The notes under the pieces: generated by a model
Seen by the model: only the letters and a program-made list of their open reading frames with translations
The model's database searches: none
What the model was told of the DNA's origin: nothing
In this document: positions 8,856 to 18,586 of the stretch, in pieces
How positions within the stretch are numbered: position 1 is the first letter of the stretch
Layout: each line of letters opens with the position of its first letter
Made by a program: the position numbers and the translations under genes
Assembly (NCBI RefSeq): GCF_025947285.1
Contig: NZ_CP110008.1
Location: forward strand, 1,441,001-1,505,000
DNA length: 64,000 bases
Direction of reading: 5' to 3'
Source: Flavobacterium sp. N2820
Lineage (GTDB): Bacteria > Bacteroidota > Bacteroidia > Flavobacteriales > Flavobacteriaceae

Positions 8856-9085
8856 CTAAAAACTTTAATTTCCCCCTACAGAAATAAAATCTTTTATTAT
8901 TGATTCAAATGTAGATAAGTTATTGACACCTCATATACCTAAAGTAATAAGTGTACCTTTTTATTTAATAAGTGTTGATTTTTTAATCTTTAATTTTTTT
9001 TCTAATGAAAATAGCAACGTAATTTATACCGTAGTCGTATAAAATTATTGCATATGTAATAAAAACTATTCATAAATAAAACAAA

Positions 9086-9116
9086 AAAAGGTCTAACATT
9101 ACTGTTAGACCCTTTT
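9086..9116 (-). terminator. Terminator of the first hairpin unit
   Basis: Stem GGGTCTAAC paired with GTTAGACC around AGTAAT, then T7 on the minus strand. Confidence 0.6.
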
Positions 9117-9477
9117 GAAAAAAATCCCTATTGTCCCCCTACAGAAATAAAAATTTTCATTATCTATGAGACGAAATTAAGAGACTCTACCTAAACAACC
9201 AAATTAAAAGCTATAAGTAAAAAAATTTTACTCATATTTAAAAAAATGGCCCATTAGATAAATAAATGCCGTAGTGTTTTTACAATAAAGATGGAAATTT
9301 AAACAAAAATTCTTTAAAATCAATTTTAAAAAAACAACTTAAAACAAGATTTCGATTCATAAAATTTTATTTTTCTGTAACTTTATATCAATACATTTCG
9401 TAAAACAAACAATCCCATAGCAGGATTAAACTTTTACAATCTTATTTTCAATATTCAATTTACTTAAAAGATATACT

Positions 9478-9744
9478 ATGGCGGGAGAAGGTGCAATGAT
9501 GCAAGCAATAAAAAGCTTAGCTTACAATAAATCATTAAGAGGAAATCGCAATCGAACAAGTTGGAAAGAGTACAAAAACCAAAACAACAAACCATTAGAA
9601 GATCACATTAAAGCAACACCTGAATTGTTAAAAGAGATAAGTACTCGTTTACAGGCCGAAAACAAAAAAAGAAAAAAGCAGCAAATTATCTTTGTTACTT
9701 CTATGGTTATTGTTTTAATTTTTATGATGTATTATTTCAATTAA
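9478..9744 (+). CDS. Small tail-anchored membrane protein of unknown function
   Basis: 88 residues: a basic, polar N-terminal part (NKSLRGNRNRTSWKEYKNQ), a helical middle ending in a lysine-rich stretch, and one C-terminal membrane segment (IIFVTSMVIVLIFMMYYF). The topology suggests a tail-anchored protein with its domain in the cytoplasm. It is not recognised. It overlaps the convergent gene by 4 nt. Confidence 0.65.
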   Translation: MAGEGAMMQAIKSLAYNKSLRGNRNRTSWKEYKNQNNKPLEDHIKATPELLKEISTRLQAENKKRKKQQIIFVTSMVIVLIFMMYYFN

Positions 9745-10067
9745 TCTATTTCTTTTTTTCCAATATCTTGGATAGAATCTTTTACTGTGACCACATCTCT
9801 TTCCCAAACTTTCTCTAAGAGAAAATAAAACAGATAACATGCTAAAAGACCTATAGGAATTCCCATTAAATTGATTAGATAGTTATTGAAATTAATTGTC
9901 AAATCAAATAAATCGTCTAGAATTCCTAATACAAATCCACATAAAAATTGGCTAAAAAAATACACCAGAACACCTAAAATTGCATAAAGCCATTTATTTT
10001 GATTGAATTTTTCTGCCAGTTGATAAAAAAATTTGCCTATCCAATAAAAAAGTACAATTCCCAACAT
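9741..10067 (-). CDS. Small multi-pass membrane protein
   Basis: 108 residues with three hydrophobic segments (about 2-18, 28-50 and 65-85) and a charged cytoplasmic tail. Its start is 2 nt after the GlmU-like gene, so the two form one transcript. No family recognised. Confidence 0.65.
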   Translation of the reverse strand: MLGIVLFYWIGKFFYQLAEKFNQNKWLYAILGVLVYFFSQFLCGFVLGILDDLFDLTINFNNYLINLMGIPIGLLACYLFYFLLEKVWERDVVTVKDSIQDIGKKEID

Positions 10068-10069
10068 AA

Positions 10070-11245
10070 TTACTCCTTTCTATATTTTTTGGTTTCTTCA
10101 AAAACGTGTTCTAATATTTTTGCATCTTCCTCTAAAAATGCAACATTTCTACGCGCCATAACAATTTTTGCTGTTTGAAATGCCTTACTTGTTAAATAGG
10201 TTGTAAATCCAGAAGCACCACCCCAAGAAAAACTTGGCACAAAATTTCTTGGAAAACCAGCACCAAAAATATTTGTTGAAACACCTACAACAGTTCCAGT
10301 GTTGAACATGGTATTAATTCCGCATTTGCTGTGATCGCCCATCATTAAACCGCAAAATTGCAATCCTGTACGTGCAAAACCTTCTGTTTCATAACTCCAC
10401 AAACGCACTTCTTCGTAGTTGTTTTTTAAGTTGGAATTGTTAGAATCGGCACCAATATTACACCATTCGCCTAAAACCGAATTTCCTAAAAAACCATCGT
10501 GTCCTTTATTAGAATAACCAAATAAAACCGAATTACTTACTTCTCCACCAATAACAGAATGTGGCCCAACAGTTGTAGCGCCATATACTTTTGAAGCTAA
10601 TTTTACTCTACCCGATTCACACAAAGCAAAAGGTCCGCGAATAACTGAACCCTCCATTATTTCTGCATTTTTTCCAATGTAGATAGGTCCAGTTGAAGCA
10701 TTTAAAGTTACAAATTCTAACTTTGCGCCTTCTTCAATAAATATATTTTCTGAAGCAATTACATTAACTGATTTAGGAATTGGTTGTGAAGTTCTATCTT
10801 CTGTAAGCAAATCGAAATCTTCACGCAAGGCAACATCATTTTTTGCAAAAATATCCCATGTATTTTCGATTCTTAAAACCTCTCCTTCATAATAAACTAC
10901 ATCATAATCATCAAAATTAACTTCTTCTTGCGTATCATTTGTATAAAAAGCAATGATTTCATCTCCCAGAATTATAGCTTGATTACTTTCTAAATTCTGA
11001 ACCATTTCAATGAGAATTGGATTTGGCAAAAACGAAGCGTTAATCATAACATTTTGTTCCATTTCTACCATTGGATATTTTTCCATCAAATATTCTTCGG
11101 TCAACGTTGTTGTGGTGGTTCCAAGGTATTTTTCCCATTTTTCACGAATGGTTAAAATCCCAACACGAATATCAGCAACTGGGCGTGTAAAAGTAAACGG
11201 AAGTAAGGCATTGCGTACGGTTCCGTCAAAAAGTATATAATTCAT
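10070..11245 (-). CDS. GlmU-like sugar nucleotidyltransferase with left-handed beta-helix
   Basis: 391 residues. The N-terminal half resembles nucleotidyltransferase folds but is divergent (MNYILFDGTVRNALLPFTFTRP, then IREKWEKYL). The C-terminal half from about residue 180 has hexapeptide repeats (IYIGKNAEIMEGSVIRGPF, then TVGPHSVIGGEV) of an acyltransferase-type left-handed beta-helix. Annotated in Bacteroidota as GlmU family or putative sugar nucleotidyltransferase. It is not the canonical bifunctional GlmU, so the sugar used and whether acetyl transfer occurs are unknown. Confidence 0.85.
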   Translation of the reverse strand: MNYILFDGTVRNALLPFTFTRPVADIRVGILTIREKWEKYLGTTTTTLTEEYLMEKYPMVEMEQNVMINASFLPNPILIEMVQNLESNQAIILGDEIIAFYTNDTQEEVNFDDYDVVYYEGEVLRIENTWDIFAKNDVALREDFDLLTEDRTSQPIPKSVNVIASENIFIEEGAKLEFVTLNASTGPIYIGKNAEIMEGSVIRGPFALCESGRVKLASKVYGATTVGPHSVIGGEVSNSVLFGYSNKGHDGFLGNSVLGEWCNIGADSNNSNLKNNYEEVRLWSYETEGFARTGLQFCGLMMGDHSKCGINTMFNTGTVVGVSTNIFGAGFPRNFVPSFSWGGASGFTTYLTSKAFQTAKIVMARRNVAFLEEDAKILEHVFEETKKYRKE

Positions 11246-11295
11246 TTGAAAATTTATTAATTCTGAATATCAAAAATACAATTTATTCCATAAAA

Positions 11296-11320
11296 AAAGC
11301 TCCACAAAATGTGAAGCTTT
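11296..11320 (-). terminator. Terminator after rpmE2
   Basis: Stem AAAGCTTCAC with near-perfect complement GTGGAGCTTT around ATTTT, then a T run on the minus strand. Confidence 0.8.
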
Positions 11321-11345
11321 CTTATTATTTTGAAAAAGCAAAAAA

Positions 11346-11597
11346 TTATTTAGCTTTTTTAGCGTATTTGCTGTTGAATTTATCAATACGACCTGCAGTA
11401 TCGATAAGTTTAGATTTACCTGTGTAAAAAGGGTGAGAAGTTCTTGAAATCTCCATTTTGAAAACTGGATACTCAACACCTTCGTGAGTAATAGTTTCTT
11501 TAGTTTCTACTGTAGATTTAGTAATAAAAACATCTTCGTTTGACATGTCTTTGAATGCTACTAATCTGTAATTTTCTGGGTGGATACCTTTTTGCAT
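11346..11597 (-). CDS. rpmE2: 50S ribosomal protein L31, type B
   Basis: An 83-residue ribosomal protein. MQKGIHPENYRLVAFKDMS and SRTSHPFYTGKSKLIDTAGRIDKFNSKY are the L31 signatures. The zinc-binding cysteines of type A are absent, which makes this the zinc-free type B form. It has its own terminator, and no other ribosomal gene is adjacent. Confidence 0.96.
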   Translation of the reverse strand: MQKGIHPENYRLVAFKDMSNEDVFITKSTVETKETITHEGVEYPVFKMEISRTSHPFYTGKSKLIDTAGRIDKFNSKYAKKAK

Positions 11598-11773
11598 AAT
11601 GTAAATCTTTTTTTTATTAAGCGATTATAATTTGTTTCGCGGCTCCGCATTTGCAGAGGTGTAAACATTTTAGAACCTTTTGTTTATAAACTTTTTATTT
11701 CTAGCCTGCAAAATTACATTTAATTTTTAATTTACCAATGTTTCTGTAACTTTTTTTTATTTTTTATCTCTAA

Positions 11774-11802
11774 TTGAGTAACGATTAGAATTCTTATATT
11801 TG
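11774..11802 (+). promoter_or_regulatory. Promoter of the DUF4199-GT2 genes
   Basis: TTG at 11774-11776, 18 bp, then TATATTTG at 11795-11802: a good match to the Bacteroidetes primary promoter. It lies 23 bp before the ATG at 11826. Confidence 0.7.
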
Positions 11803-11825
11803 TAAATTAATTAAAAATAGAAATT

Positions 11826-12347
11826 ATGGAAAATAAAAATACAATAAAAAAGTTAATAATAACTTATGGAATTATTCTTGGACTTTCTACTGTTTTTGTA
11901 TCGGTGATTAAATATGCTTTTGGGAACTATTTAGAAAAGAGTTTCATAGAATCTATAATCGGTTTTACTCTTATGATAGTATTAATAGTATATCCAATTA
12001 AATTATTAAAAAAAGAAAACAAAGGCTATTTAAAATTAAGTGAAGCTTTAAAGATTGGTCTTGGAATTTCTGTTATTTCAGGATTAATTTCAGTCTTATA
12101 TATTTATGTATTTGCTAATTTTATTGAACCAGATTTTATAAATAATATTTTAAATATGGAGGTCGATAAATTGAAAAAATCAAGCATAACTACTTCAGAT
12201 TTAAAGAAGAGTGTAGAAATGATGAAAAATTATATGTATCCAATGATGATAGCTGGAATTATAATTATGAATCTATTCGTAGGTTTTTTAATTTCTTTAA
12301 TAACAGGTTTGGCATTAAAAAAAGAGCAACCAATTTTTGAAAATTAA
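11826..12347 (+). CDS. DUF4199 family membrane protein
   Basis: 173 residues with four predicted membrane segments (about 9-28, 40-58, 75-97 and 138-160) and a helical loop between the third and fourth. The layout (YGIILGLSTVFVSVIKY start, GYLKLSEALKIGLGISVISGLI in the middle) is that of DUF4199 proteins, common in Flavobacteria. It is regularly next to a DPM1-like glycosyltransferase, as here with a 2-nt gap, so it may assist transfer at the membrane. Confidence 0.85.
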   Translation: MENKNTIKKLIITYGIILGLSTVFVSVIKYAFGNYLEKSFIESIIGFTLMIVLIVYPIKLLKKENKGYLKLSEALKIGLGISVISGLISVLYIYVFANFIEPDFINNILNMEVDKLKKSSITTSDLKKSVEMMKNYMYPMMIAGIIIMNLFVGFLISLITGLALKKEQPIFEN

Positions 12348-12349
12348 AA

Positions 12350-13291
12350 ATGAATTTATCAATAGTTATCCCATTATTAAACGAACAAGAATCGTTACCC
12401 GAATTACACAATTGGATTGTGAAAGTTATGAATACTCATAACTTTTCTTATGAAATCCTTTTTATTGATGATGGTAGTACAGATGCTTCTTGGCAAACTA
12501 TTTCACAGCTTTCAAATGAAAATCCGAATGTAAAAGGAATCCGTTTTCTTAGAAATTACGGGAAATCACAAGCATTACACGCTGGCTTTGCCAAAGCGCA
12601 AGGTGACGTGATTATTACAATGGATGCTGATTTACAAGACAGTCCAGATGAAATTCCAGAATTATTTCGTTTAATTACAGAAGACAACTATGATTTGGTT
12701 TCAGGTTGGAAAAAAAAGCGCTATGATTCAGTTGTAGCGAAAAATATTCCATCTAAGTTATTCAATTGGGCTGCTCGAAAAACATCTGGAGTTCATCTGA
12801 ATGATTTCAATTGCGGATTAAAAGCCTATAAAAACATCGTGATCAAAAACATTGAAGTTTCAGGCGAAATGCACCGATACATTCCCGTTTTAGCAAAAAA
12901 TGCTGGATTTGGTAAAATAGGTGAAAAAATTGTAATTCATCAAGCTAGGAAATATGGCAATTCTAAATTTGGAATGAGTCGTTTCATCAATGGGTTTTTA
13001 GATTTAATTACGATTTGGTTTTTATCAACCTTCGGAAAACGACCAATGCACCTTTTTGGATTATTGGGTTCTATCATGTTTATAATTGGATTTTTATTCG
13101 CTTTCTATTTAGGAATCGACAAATTATTCATCAACACATCAGGAAGATTAATAACTGAAAGACCGCAATTTTATTTATCGCTAACCGCAATGTTAATTGG
13201 AACGCAATTATTCTTAGCCGGATTTTTAGGTGAAATTATCCTACGAACCAAAAACAACGAGGAACGTTATAAGATTTCAGAAGTATTATAG
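12350..13291 (+). CDS. GT2 family glycosyltransferase, DPM1/GtrB type
   Basis: 313 residues. The GT-A domain (1-230) shows IVIPLLNEQESLPEL, FIDDGSTDASW and the metal-binding DADLQDSPDEIPE. Two C-terminal membrane segments (about 232-256 and 270-295) give the topology of polyprenyl-phosphate glycosyltransferases such as ArnC or GtrB. It probably loads a sugar onto undecaprenyl phosphate on the inner leaflet for later flipping. The donor is unknown. It is translationally close to DUF4199 and is followed by a phosphohexomutase. Confidence 0.9.
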   Translation: MNLSIVIPLLNEQESLPELHNWIVKVMNTHNFSYEILFIDDGSTDASWQTISQLSNENPNVKGIRFLRNYGKSQALHAGFAKAQGDVIITMDADLQDSPDEIPELFRLITEDNYDLVSGWKKKRYDSVVAKNIPSKLFNWAARKTSGVHLNDFNCGLKAYKNIVIKNIEVSGEMHRYIPVLAKNAGFGKIGEKIVIHQARKYGNSKFGMSRFINGFLDLITIWFLSTFGKRPMHLFGLLGSIMFIIGFLFAFYLGIDKLFINTSGRLITERPQFYLSLTAMLIGTQLFLAGFLGEIILRTKNNEERYKISEVL

Positions 13292-13374
13292 TTTTAAACT
13301 ACTATCACAATTTGTGATACCATAAAAACAAATTAAAAAATCATTTTTAGATTTTAAAAATATCAAGATTAAAA

Positions 13375-15102
13375 ATGCATATCGAACAAAGTATTTTAAA
13401 CAAAGTAAACGAGTGGTTAACACCAACATTTGACCTAGCAACTCAAGATACAATAAAAGAAATGATGACTTCGGCTCCAAAAGAGTTAGAAGAAAGTTTC
13501 TATAAAAATTTAGAGTTTGGAACGGGCGGAATGCGCGGTGTTATGGGTGTTGGAACCAATCGTATCAACAAATATACACTTGGAAAAAACACGCAAGGTT
13601 TATCGGATTATTTATATAAATCGTTTCCAAACGAGCAATTAAAAGTAGCTATTGCTTACGATTGTCGTCATAACAGTGACACCTTAGCTAAAGTAGTTGC
13701 TGATGTTTTTTCTGCTAATGGAATTAAAGTGTTTTTGTTTTCAGATATGCGCCCAACTCCTGAATTATCATTTGCGGTTCGTTATTTGAATTGTCATGCA
13801 GGAATTGTTTTAACAGCTTCTCACAATCCACCAGAATACAACGGATATAAAGTATATTGGCAAGATGGCGGACAATTAGTACCACCTCAAGATGCCGAAA
13901 TTATCAAAATAATCGAAGATTTAAAATATAGCGAAATTAAGTTTGAAGCCAACAACGATTTAATTGAATATATAGATACAGAAGTTGACGAAGCTTTCTT
14001 CAAATCAACTGTTGAAAACGCAAGTTTTAACACACCTGCACAAGCAAAAGCGAATTTAAAAATCGTTTATACTTCTTTACACGGAACATCTATAAAAGCC
14101 ATCCCAAATGTATTGGAAAAAGCAGGTTATATTGATGTAAACATTGTTCCTGAACAAGCAGAACCAAATGGTGATTTCCCAACCGTGAAATCTCCAAATC
14201 CAGAAGAACCAGAAGCGTTGTCAATGGCAATTGCTATGGCTAACAAAATTGGTGCTGACATAGTGGTTGGAACTGACCCAGATTCAGACCGATTAGGTGT
14301 TGCCGTTCGTGATTTAGATGGAAAAATCAAATTACTAAACGGAAACCAAACGATGGTTATCATGACGGCTTTCCTTTTAGAACAATGGAAACGCGCTGAC
14401 AAATTCCAAGGTAATGAATTCATCGGTTCAACTATTGTTTCTACTCCAATGATGTTGGAATTAGCAGCAGCTTACGATGTAGAATGCAAAGTGGGTTTAA
14501 CAGGTTTTAAATGGATTGCAAAATTCATTAAAGATTTCCCAAATCAGAAATTTGTGGGTGGTGGCGAAGAAAGTTTTGGTTTTATGGTGGGCGATGCCGT
14601 TCGCGATAAAGATGCCGTTGCTGCTATCTTATTAGTAAGTGAAATTGCTGCGCAAGCAAAAGCTTCAGGAAGCTCATTGTATCAAGAATTATTGAATTTA
14701 TATATTGATTTCGGATTTTACAAAGAATCTTTAATTTCGATTACCAAAAAAGGAATTGAAGGAGCCAACGAAATCAAACAAATCATGATTGATTTACGCG
14801 AAAATCCACTAAAGGAAATTAACGGACAACGTGTCATTTGTATTGAGGATTATCAAACTTCCAAAGGAACAGATTTCATGAATAATGAAACATTTGAAAT
14901 CAACATCCCAAAATCAAACGTATTAATTTACTATTTGGAAGACGGAAGTAAAATTTGTGCAAGACCAAGTGGAACCGAACCAAAAATTAAATTCTATTTC
15001 AGCGTAAATGGAGTTTTAGATACCATTGAAAACGCTGAATCAGTAGAAAAAGAATTAGACAACAAAATTGCTGCAATCATTTCGGCAATGAACCTAAACT
15101 AA
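13375..15102 (+). CDS. Phospho-sugar mutase (phosphoglucomutase/phosphomannomutase)
   Basis: 575 residues, all four alpha-D-phosphohexomutase domains in order. The active serine loop is TASHNPPEYNGYK (near residue 145), the metal loop is GTDPDSDRLGV (near 303), the sugar loop is GGGEESFGF, and the phosphate-binding loop is RPSGTEPKIKFY. It interconverts sugar 1- and 6-phosphates. The size and motifs fit the PgmB/PGM2 type of broad-specificity enzymes. Its stop abuts the following ABC exporter start, so both may be co-expressed. Confidence 0.93.
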   Translation: MHIEQSILNKVNEWLTPTFDLATQDTIKEMMTSAPKELEESFYKNLEFGTGGMRGVMGVGTNRINKYTLGKNTQGLSDYLYKSFPNEQLKVAIAYDCRHNSDTLAKVVADVFSANGIKVFLFSDMRPTPELSFAVRYLNCHAGIVLTASHNPPEYNGYKVYWQDGGQLVPPQDAEIIKIIEDLKYSEIKFEANNDLIEYIDTEVDEAFFKSTVENASFNTPAQAKANLKIVYTSLHGTSIKAIPNVLEKAGYIDVNIVPEQAEPNGDFPTVKSPNPEEPEALSMAIAMANKIGADIVVGTDPDSDRLGVAVRDLDGKIKLLNGNQTMVIMTAFLLEQWKRADKFQGNEFIGSTIVSTPMMLELAAAYDVECKVGLTGFKWIAKFIKDFPNQKFVGGGEESFGFMVGDAVRDKDAVAAILLVSEIAAQAKASGSSLYQELLNLYIDFGFYKESLISITKKGIEGANEIKQIMIDLRENPLKEINGQRVICIEDYQTSKGTDFMNNETFEINIPKSNVLIYYLEDGSKICARPSGTEPKIKFYFSVNGVLDTIENAESVEKELDNKIAAIISAMNLN

Positions 15103-16950
15103 ATGGACGAAAATTTAAAGAAAATAATTCCGTTTGCACTTAAGTACAAGAAAGATGTCGTAATGAATATTATTTACAATATTCTTTATGCACTTTTCAG
15201 TACGTTATCTTTCGTTGCATTAATTCCAATGCTAGACGTTTTATTCAAAGATGCTGAAAAGGTTGTGACCCAACCAAAACTAACATCAATTTGGGAAATA
15301 ACAAGCTACGGAAATGATTATTTGTACTTTTATATTACAAAACTCACAAACGAAAATGGTGCTCAGTATGCACTCTTGTTAGTAGTTTCTATTATTATTA
15401 CAACATTTTTATTGAAAAATATTTTCAATTACCTCGCTCTTAACCACTTAATGTTATTAAAAAATGGTGTTTTGAGAGATTTGAGGAATAAAATGTTTGA
15501 TAAGATTATAAGTCTTCCAATCTCTTATTATTCAGAGAAAAGAAAAGGAGACATGATGGCAAGAATGCTAGGTGATGTTAATGAAGTTAGAAATTCGTTT
15601 TTTAACATCTTGGAGTTGGTAATTAAAGAACCGATGACTATTCTATTTACGATTGGTGCAATGATAGTTATTAGCTTTAAATTGACATTATTCGTTTTTA
15701 TTTTCATCCCAATTTCTGGTTTTATCATTTCTAAAATTGGAAAAAGTTTAAAAGCAAAATCAAAAAGAGCACAAGATGAAAACGGCTATTTAATTTCTGT
15801 TGTTGAAGAAACTTTAGGGGGATTAAAAGTAGTTAAAAGCTATAATGCGGAAGGTACTTTTACCAATAAATTCAATAGTTCTATTCAAAGATTATACCGA
15901 TTAACGAACAGTATTGGAAGGAAAAATAACCTTTCTTCTCCAATGAGTGAGTTCATGGGAATTGTTGTTATTGCTATTCTACTTTGGTATGGAGGAAATA
16001 TGGTTTTAGTAGAAACTTTTGCAGATGGTTCTCCTTTACTTGAAGGTTCTAAGTTTATTGCATATATGGGATTAGCTTACAACATTTTAACTCCGGCAAA
16101 AGCAATTTCGAAAGCATCTTATCAAGTAAAAAGTGGCTTAGCGGCTGCTGAACGCGTTTTTGATGTATTAGAAGTTGAAAACAACATTACCGATAAAGAA
16201 AATGCAATCACAAAAACCTCTTTTGAAAATTCAATTCAAATTGAAAATATTAATTTTAGATATGAAGAAGAGAATGTTTTGAAAAACTTCTCGTTAGAGG
16301 TTCCAAAAGGAAAAACGGTAGCTTTAGTTGGGCAATCAGGTTCTGGAAAAAGCACGATTGCTAATTTATTGACGCGTTTTTATGATGTGCAAGAAGGAAG
16401 TGTAAAAATCGACGGAATCGACATCAAAGACATGACTTTGTCATCGCTTCGTGATTTAATGGGATTGGTTACACAAGATTCGATTTTATTTAACGATTCG
16501 ATTAAAAACAATATTCGTTTAGGAAAACAAGATGCAACGGATGATGAAATTATTGCTGCTTTAAAAGTTGCTAATGCTTATGAATTTGTTTCCGCTTTAC
16601 CTAACGGAATTGAAACCAATATTGGTGATGCTGGTGGAAAACTTTCGGGCGGACAAAAACAACGTTTATCGATTGCGAGAGCCGTTTTGAAAAATCCACC
16701 GATTATGATTTTGGATGAAGCAACTTCTGCTTTAGATACCGAAAGTGAAAAATTCGTTCAAGTGGCATTAGAAAATATGATGCAAAATAGAACTTCGATA
16801 GTGATTGCACACCGACTTTCAACCATTCAAAAAGCAGATAAAATTGTAGTAATGCAAAAAGGCGAAATCGTTGAACATGGAACACATGATGAATTATTAG
16901 CTTTGAATGGCACGTATTCGAAGTTGGTGATGATGCAGAGTTTCGAGTAA
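15103..16950 (+). CDS. ABC exporter, MsbA-like (membrane and ATPase fused)
   Basis: 615 residues. Six membrane segments in residues 15-330 (ABC_membrane type), followed by the nucleotide-binding domain. Visible motifs are Walker A GQSGSGKST (near residue 410), Q-loop TQDSILF, signature LSGGQKQRLSIARA, Walker B IMILDEATSALD and H-loop IAHRLST. It works as a homodimer and probably flips lipid-linked glycans or lipids. The neighbours (glycosyltransferase, phosphomutase) favour an envelope glycolipid, which is inference. Confidence 0.93.
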   Translation: MDENLKKIIPFALKYKKDVVMNIIYNILYALFSTLSFVALIPMLDVLFKDAEKVVTQPKLTSIWEITSYGNDYLYFYITKLTNENGAQYALLLVVSIIITTFLLKNIFNYLALNHLMLLKNGVLRDLRNKMFDKIISLPISYYSEKRKGDMMARMLGDVNEVRNSFFNILELVIKEPMTILFTIGAMIVISFKLTLFVFIFIPISGFIISKIGKSLKAKSKRAQDENGYLISVVEETLGGLKVVKSYNAEGTFTNKFNSSIQRLYRLTNSIGRKNNLSSPMSEFMGIVVIAILLWYGGNMVLVETFADGSPLLEGSKFIAYMGLAYNILTPAKAISKASYQVKSGLAAAERVFDVLEVENNITDKENAITKTSFENSIQIENINFRYEEENVLKNFSLEVPKGKTVALVGQSGSGKSTIANLLTRFYDVQEGSVKIDGIDIKDMTLSSLRDLMGLVTQDSILFNDSIKNNIRLGKQDATDDEIIAALKVANAYEFVSALPNGIETNIGDAGGKLSGGQKQRLSIARAVLKNPPIMILDEATSALDTESEKFVQVALENMMQNRTSIVIAHRLSTIQKADKIVVMQKGEIVEHGTHDELLALNGTYSKLVMMQSFE

Positions 16951-17088
16951 ATTAGCACGCGGATGAAACTGATTCGCTATAGCGAAACGCTGATTTAAAC
17001 AGATTTTTCACTTTGTGTGACTTTGTGCTTATCTTAGTGTAACTTTGTGTGACAATTTTGACTTTAAATTTATAACTGAATCTGAAAA
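16951..17088. repeat. Degenerate intergenic repeat region
   Basis: Contains the 14-bp palindrome TTCGCTATAGCGAA (16973-16986) and two copies of CTTTGTGTGAC (17011-17021 and 17043-17053). The text resembles the short dispersed repeats seen elsewhere in this window at 30651-30893. No gene. Confidence 0.5.
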
Positions 17089-17790
17089 ATGTACATAAAC
17101 AGCTCAAATATTACGTTACCTGAAGACAATGACACCATTGTTTGGAAATATTTGGACTTGTCTAAATTTTTAGACATGTTGTTGTCGCGTCAGTTATTTA
17201 TGTCGCGCTCTGATAAGTTTGAAGATCAATATGAAGGTACCTTTTCAGAACCCACTTTCGAAGAAATCAAGAAAATTGCTGCTAACAATCCAAAGTTTTT
17301 AGATAATTATAAATCGCATCGTGAAAAAGTCGTGATTAGCAGTTGGCACATTAACGAATATGAATCGTTTGCGATGTGGCAGATTTTTACCCAAAATACA
17401 GAAGGTTTAGCCATTCAAACTACCATTGGTAGACTAAAAGAAGCCTTACTTCCTGAAAAAAAAACGGAGCAATACATTGGAGCCGTAAATTATATCGATT
17501 ACAAAAAAGAGTTTATTCCTTTTGATGATACGTTTTTCCCGTTCTTGTTTAAACGTAAAAGTTTTCAATACGAAAGAGAAATTCGTATTATTTCCGACGT
17601 TTCCAACACCAATTTAAAAATCGACAACGGATTAAAAGTAGATGTAAACCTAAACCAACTAATTGAAAAAATCTACATTCACCCAAAAAGTGAAAACTGG
17701 TATAAAAATTTGGTAATTGAATTGGTTTCTAAACTAGGATTTGATTTCGAAATTGAAAAATCGGATTTAGAAAGTGATATTTTGATATAA
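17089..17790 (+). CDS. DUF2971 domain protein
   Basis: 233 residues. The pattern VWKYLDLSKFLDMLLSRQLFMSRSDKFEDQYEGTF is the classic DUF2971 start, followed by the conserved SSWHINEYESFAMWQIF and the later FKRKSFQYEREIRII. No signal peptide, so it is cytoplasmic. The biochemical role of the family is unknown; it is often found in accessory or defence neighbourhoods, and there is no such context here. Confidence 0.85.
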   Translation: MYINSSNITLPEDNDTIVWKYLDLSKFLDMLLSRQLFMSRSDKFEDQYEGTFSEPTFEEIKKIAANNPKFLDNYKSHREKVVISSWHINEYESFAMWQIFTQNTEGLAIQTTIGRLKEALLPEKKTEQYIGAVNYIDYKKEFIPFDDTFFPFLFKRKSFQYEREIRIISDVSNTNLKIDNGLKVDVNLNQLIEKIYIHPKSENWYKNLVIELVSKLGFDFEIEKSDLESDILI

Positions 17791-17833
17791 AATATAGATT
17801 AAAAAACAGTTGTAAACGGATTTTACAAAAAAA

Positions 17834-18547
17834 CTAATTCGGAGTATACATTTCCACTTTCCACTCGTTTGCTAACAAGTTTACATAGTGATAATGTACT
17901 TTATCATTTTTGTCAAACGCACCGTTTTTGTTGATGTCTTCGATACATCTAAAGTATAAACGGTTTTGCGCTTCGATGATATTCCAATCGATTAATTCTT
18001 GAAATTCTTCTGAAAGTTTTGTGAAATTCTCGCCACTTGCCGTACTCAAATACAATGATTTAATGTCGTTTTGATTGATTTTTCCATCTTTATTGGTATC
18101 TGCATCAACCAACGTATAAGCAATAATTTGTTTCTTGGTTTTTGAGGCAATTCCGTCTAAAAAAGTAGCGGTTTGAATTTGGATTTTTTGATCCGTTAAT
18201 GGTTTTGTATTTGTAGAATCAATGTGTTGAAAATTCAAATTATCAAAATATCCTGTAATTTCAAATCGGTTATAATTTGAAATCGCATAACTCACTTGGT
18301 TGGTTTTACTACTTCCATATGCTCTGCTATCAGTATCATACACACGAATATCACCAACAGGATGAATCAAATATTGCGTACCTTCCATCAAAATAGGCAA
18401 ATCGGCAACTTTAAAAGACGCGGTATCTTTAGCAGTAGTTCCTACTTTAGATTTACCATCTTCGTAAATTACTTTTGGTGTTTCCTTTTCTTGCTTGCAA
18501 CTGATAAGTGCGGTTAGCAAAACTATTGATGTGATAATGCGTTTCAT
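17834..18547 (-). CDS. Lipoprotein with EF-hand-like calcium loops
   Basis: 237 residues from the ATG at 18547 (MKRIITSIVLLTALISCKQ); the lipobox ALISC marks a lipoprotein. An earlier in-frame ATG adds an aromatic-rich, non-signal segment and is rejected. DADTNKDGKINQND and DINKNGAFDKND are EF-hand type D-x-N-x-D loops, so it probably binds calcium. It lies 39 nt downstream of the TonB receptor, suggesting a surface lipoprotein partner. Function unknown. Confidence 0.75.
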   Translation of the reverse strand: MKRIITSIVLLTALISCKQEKETPKVIYEDGKSKVGTTAKDTASFKVADLPILMEGTQYLIHPVGDIRVYDTDSRAYGSSKTNQVSYAISNYNRFEITGYFDNLNFQHIDSTNTKPLTDQKIQIQTATFLDGIASKTKKQIIAYTLVDADTNKDGKINQNDIKSLYLSTASGENFTKLSEEFQELIDWNIIEAQNRLYFRCIEDINKNGAFDKNDKVHYHYVNLLANEWKVEMYTPN

Positions 18548-18586
18548 GGAAAAGTATTTATAGTCAAATATACTAAAAAACATTGA

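Larger units (their letters stand above)
8721..9477. other. 757-bp gap with two related hairpin units and no clear gene
   Basis: No long coding region. On the minus strand the gap holds two related units (about 9160-9086 and 8905-8825). Each has a shared 30-nt segment containing TTTATTTCTGTAGGGGGA, then a terminator-like hairpin. The shared segment reads FISVGG followed by one residue and a stop in one frame, but both frames have a stop shortly upstream. They may be small RNAs or eroded small-peptide genes. Confidence 0.5.

Noticed and set aside
8905..8930. A precursor-peptide gene ending FISVGGN
   Set aside because: A TGA stops the frame directly upstream and no start codon exists in it; recorded only as a repeated unit.
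11270..11479. 69-residue frame overlapping rpmE2
   Set aside because: Lies on the same strand as rpmE2 in another frame and contains its terminator; no start context.
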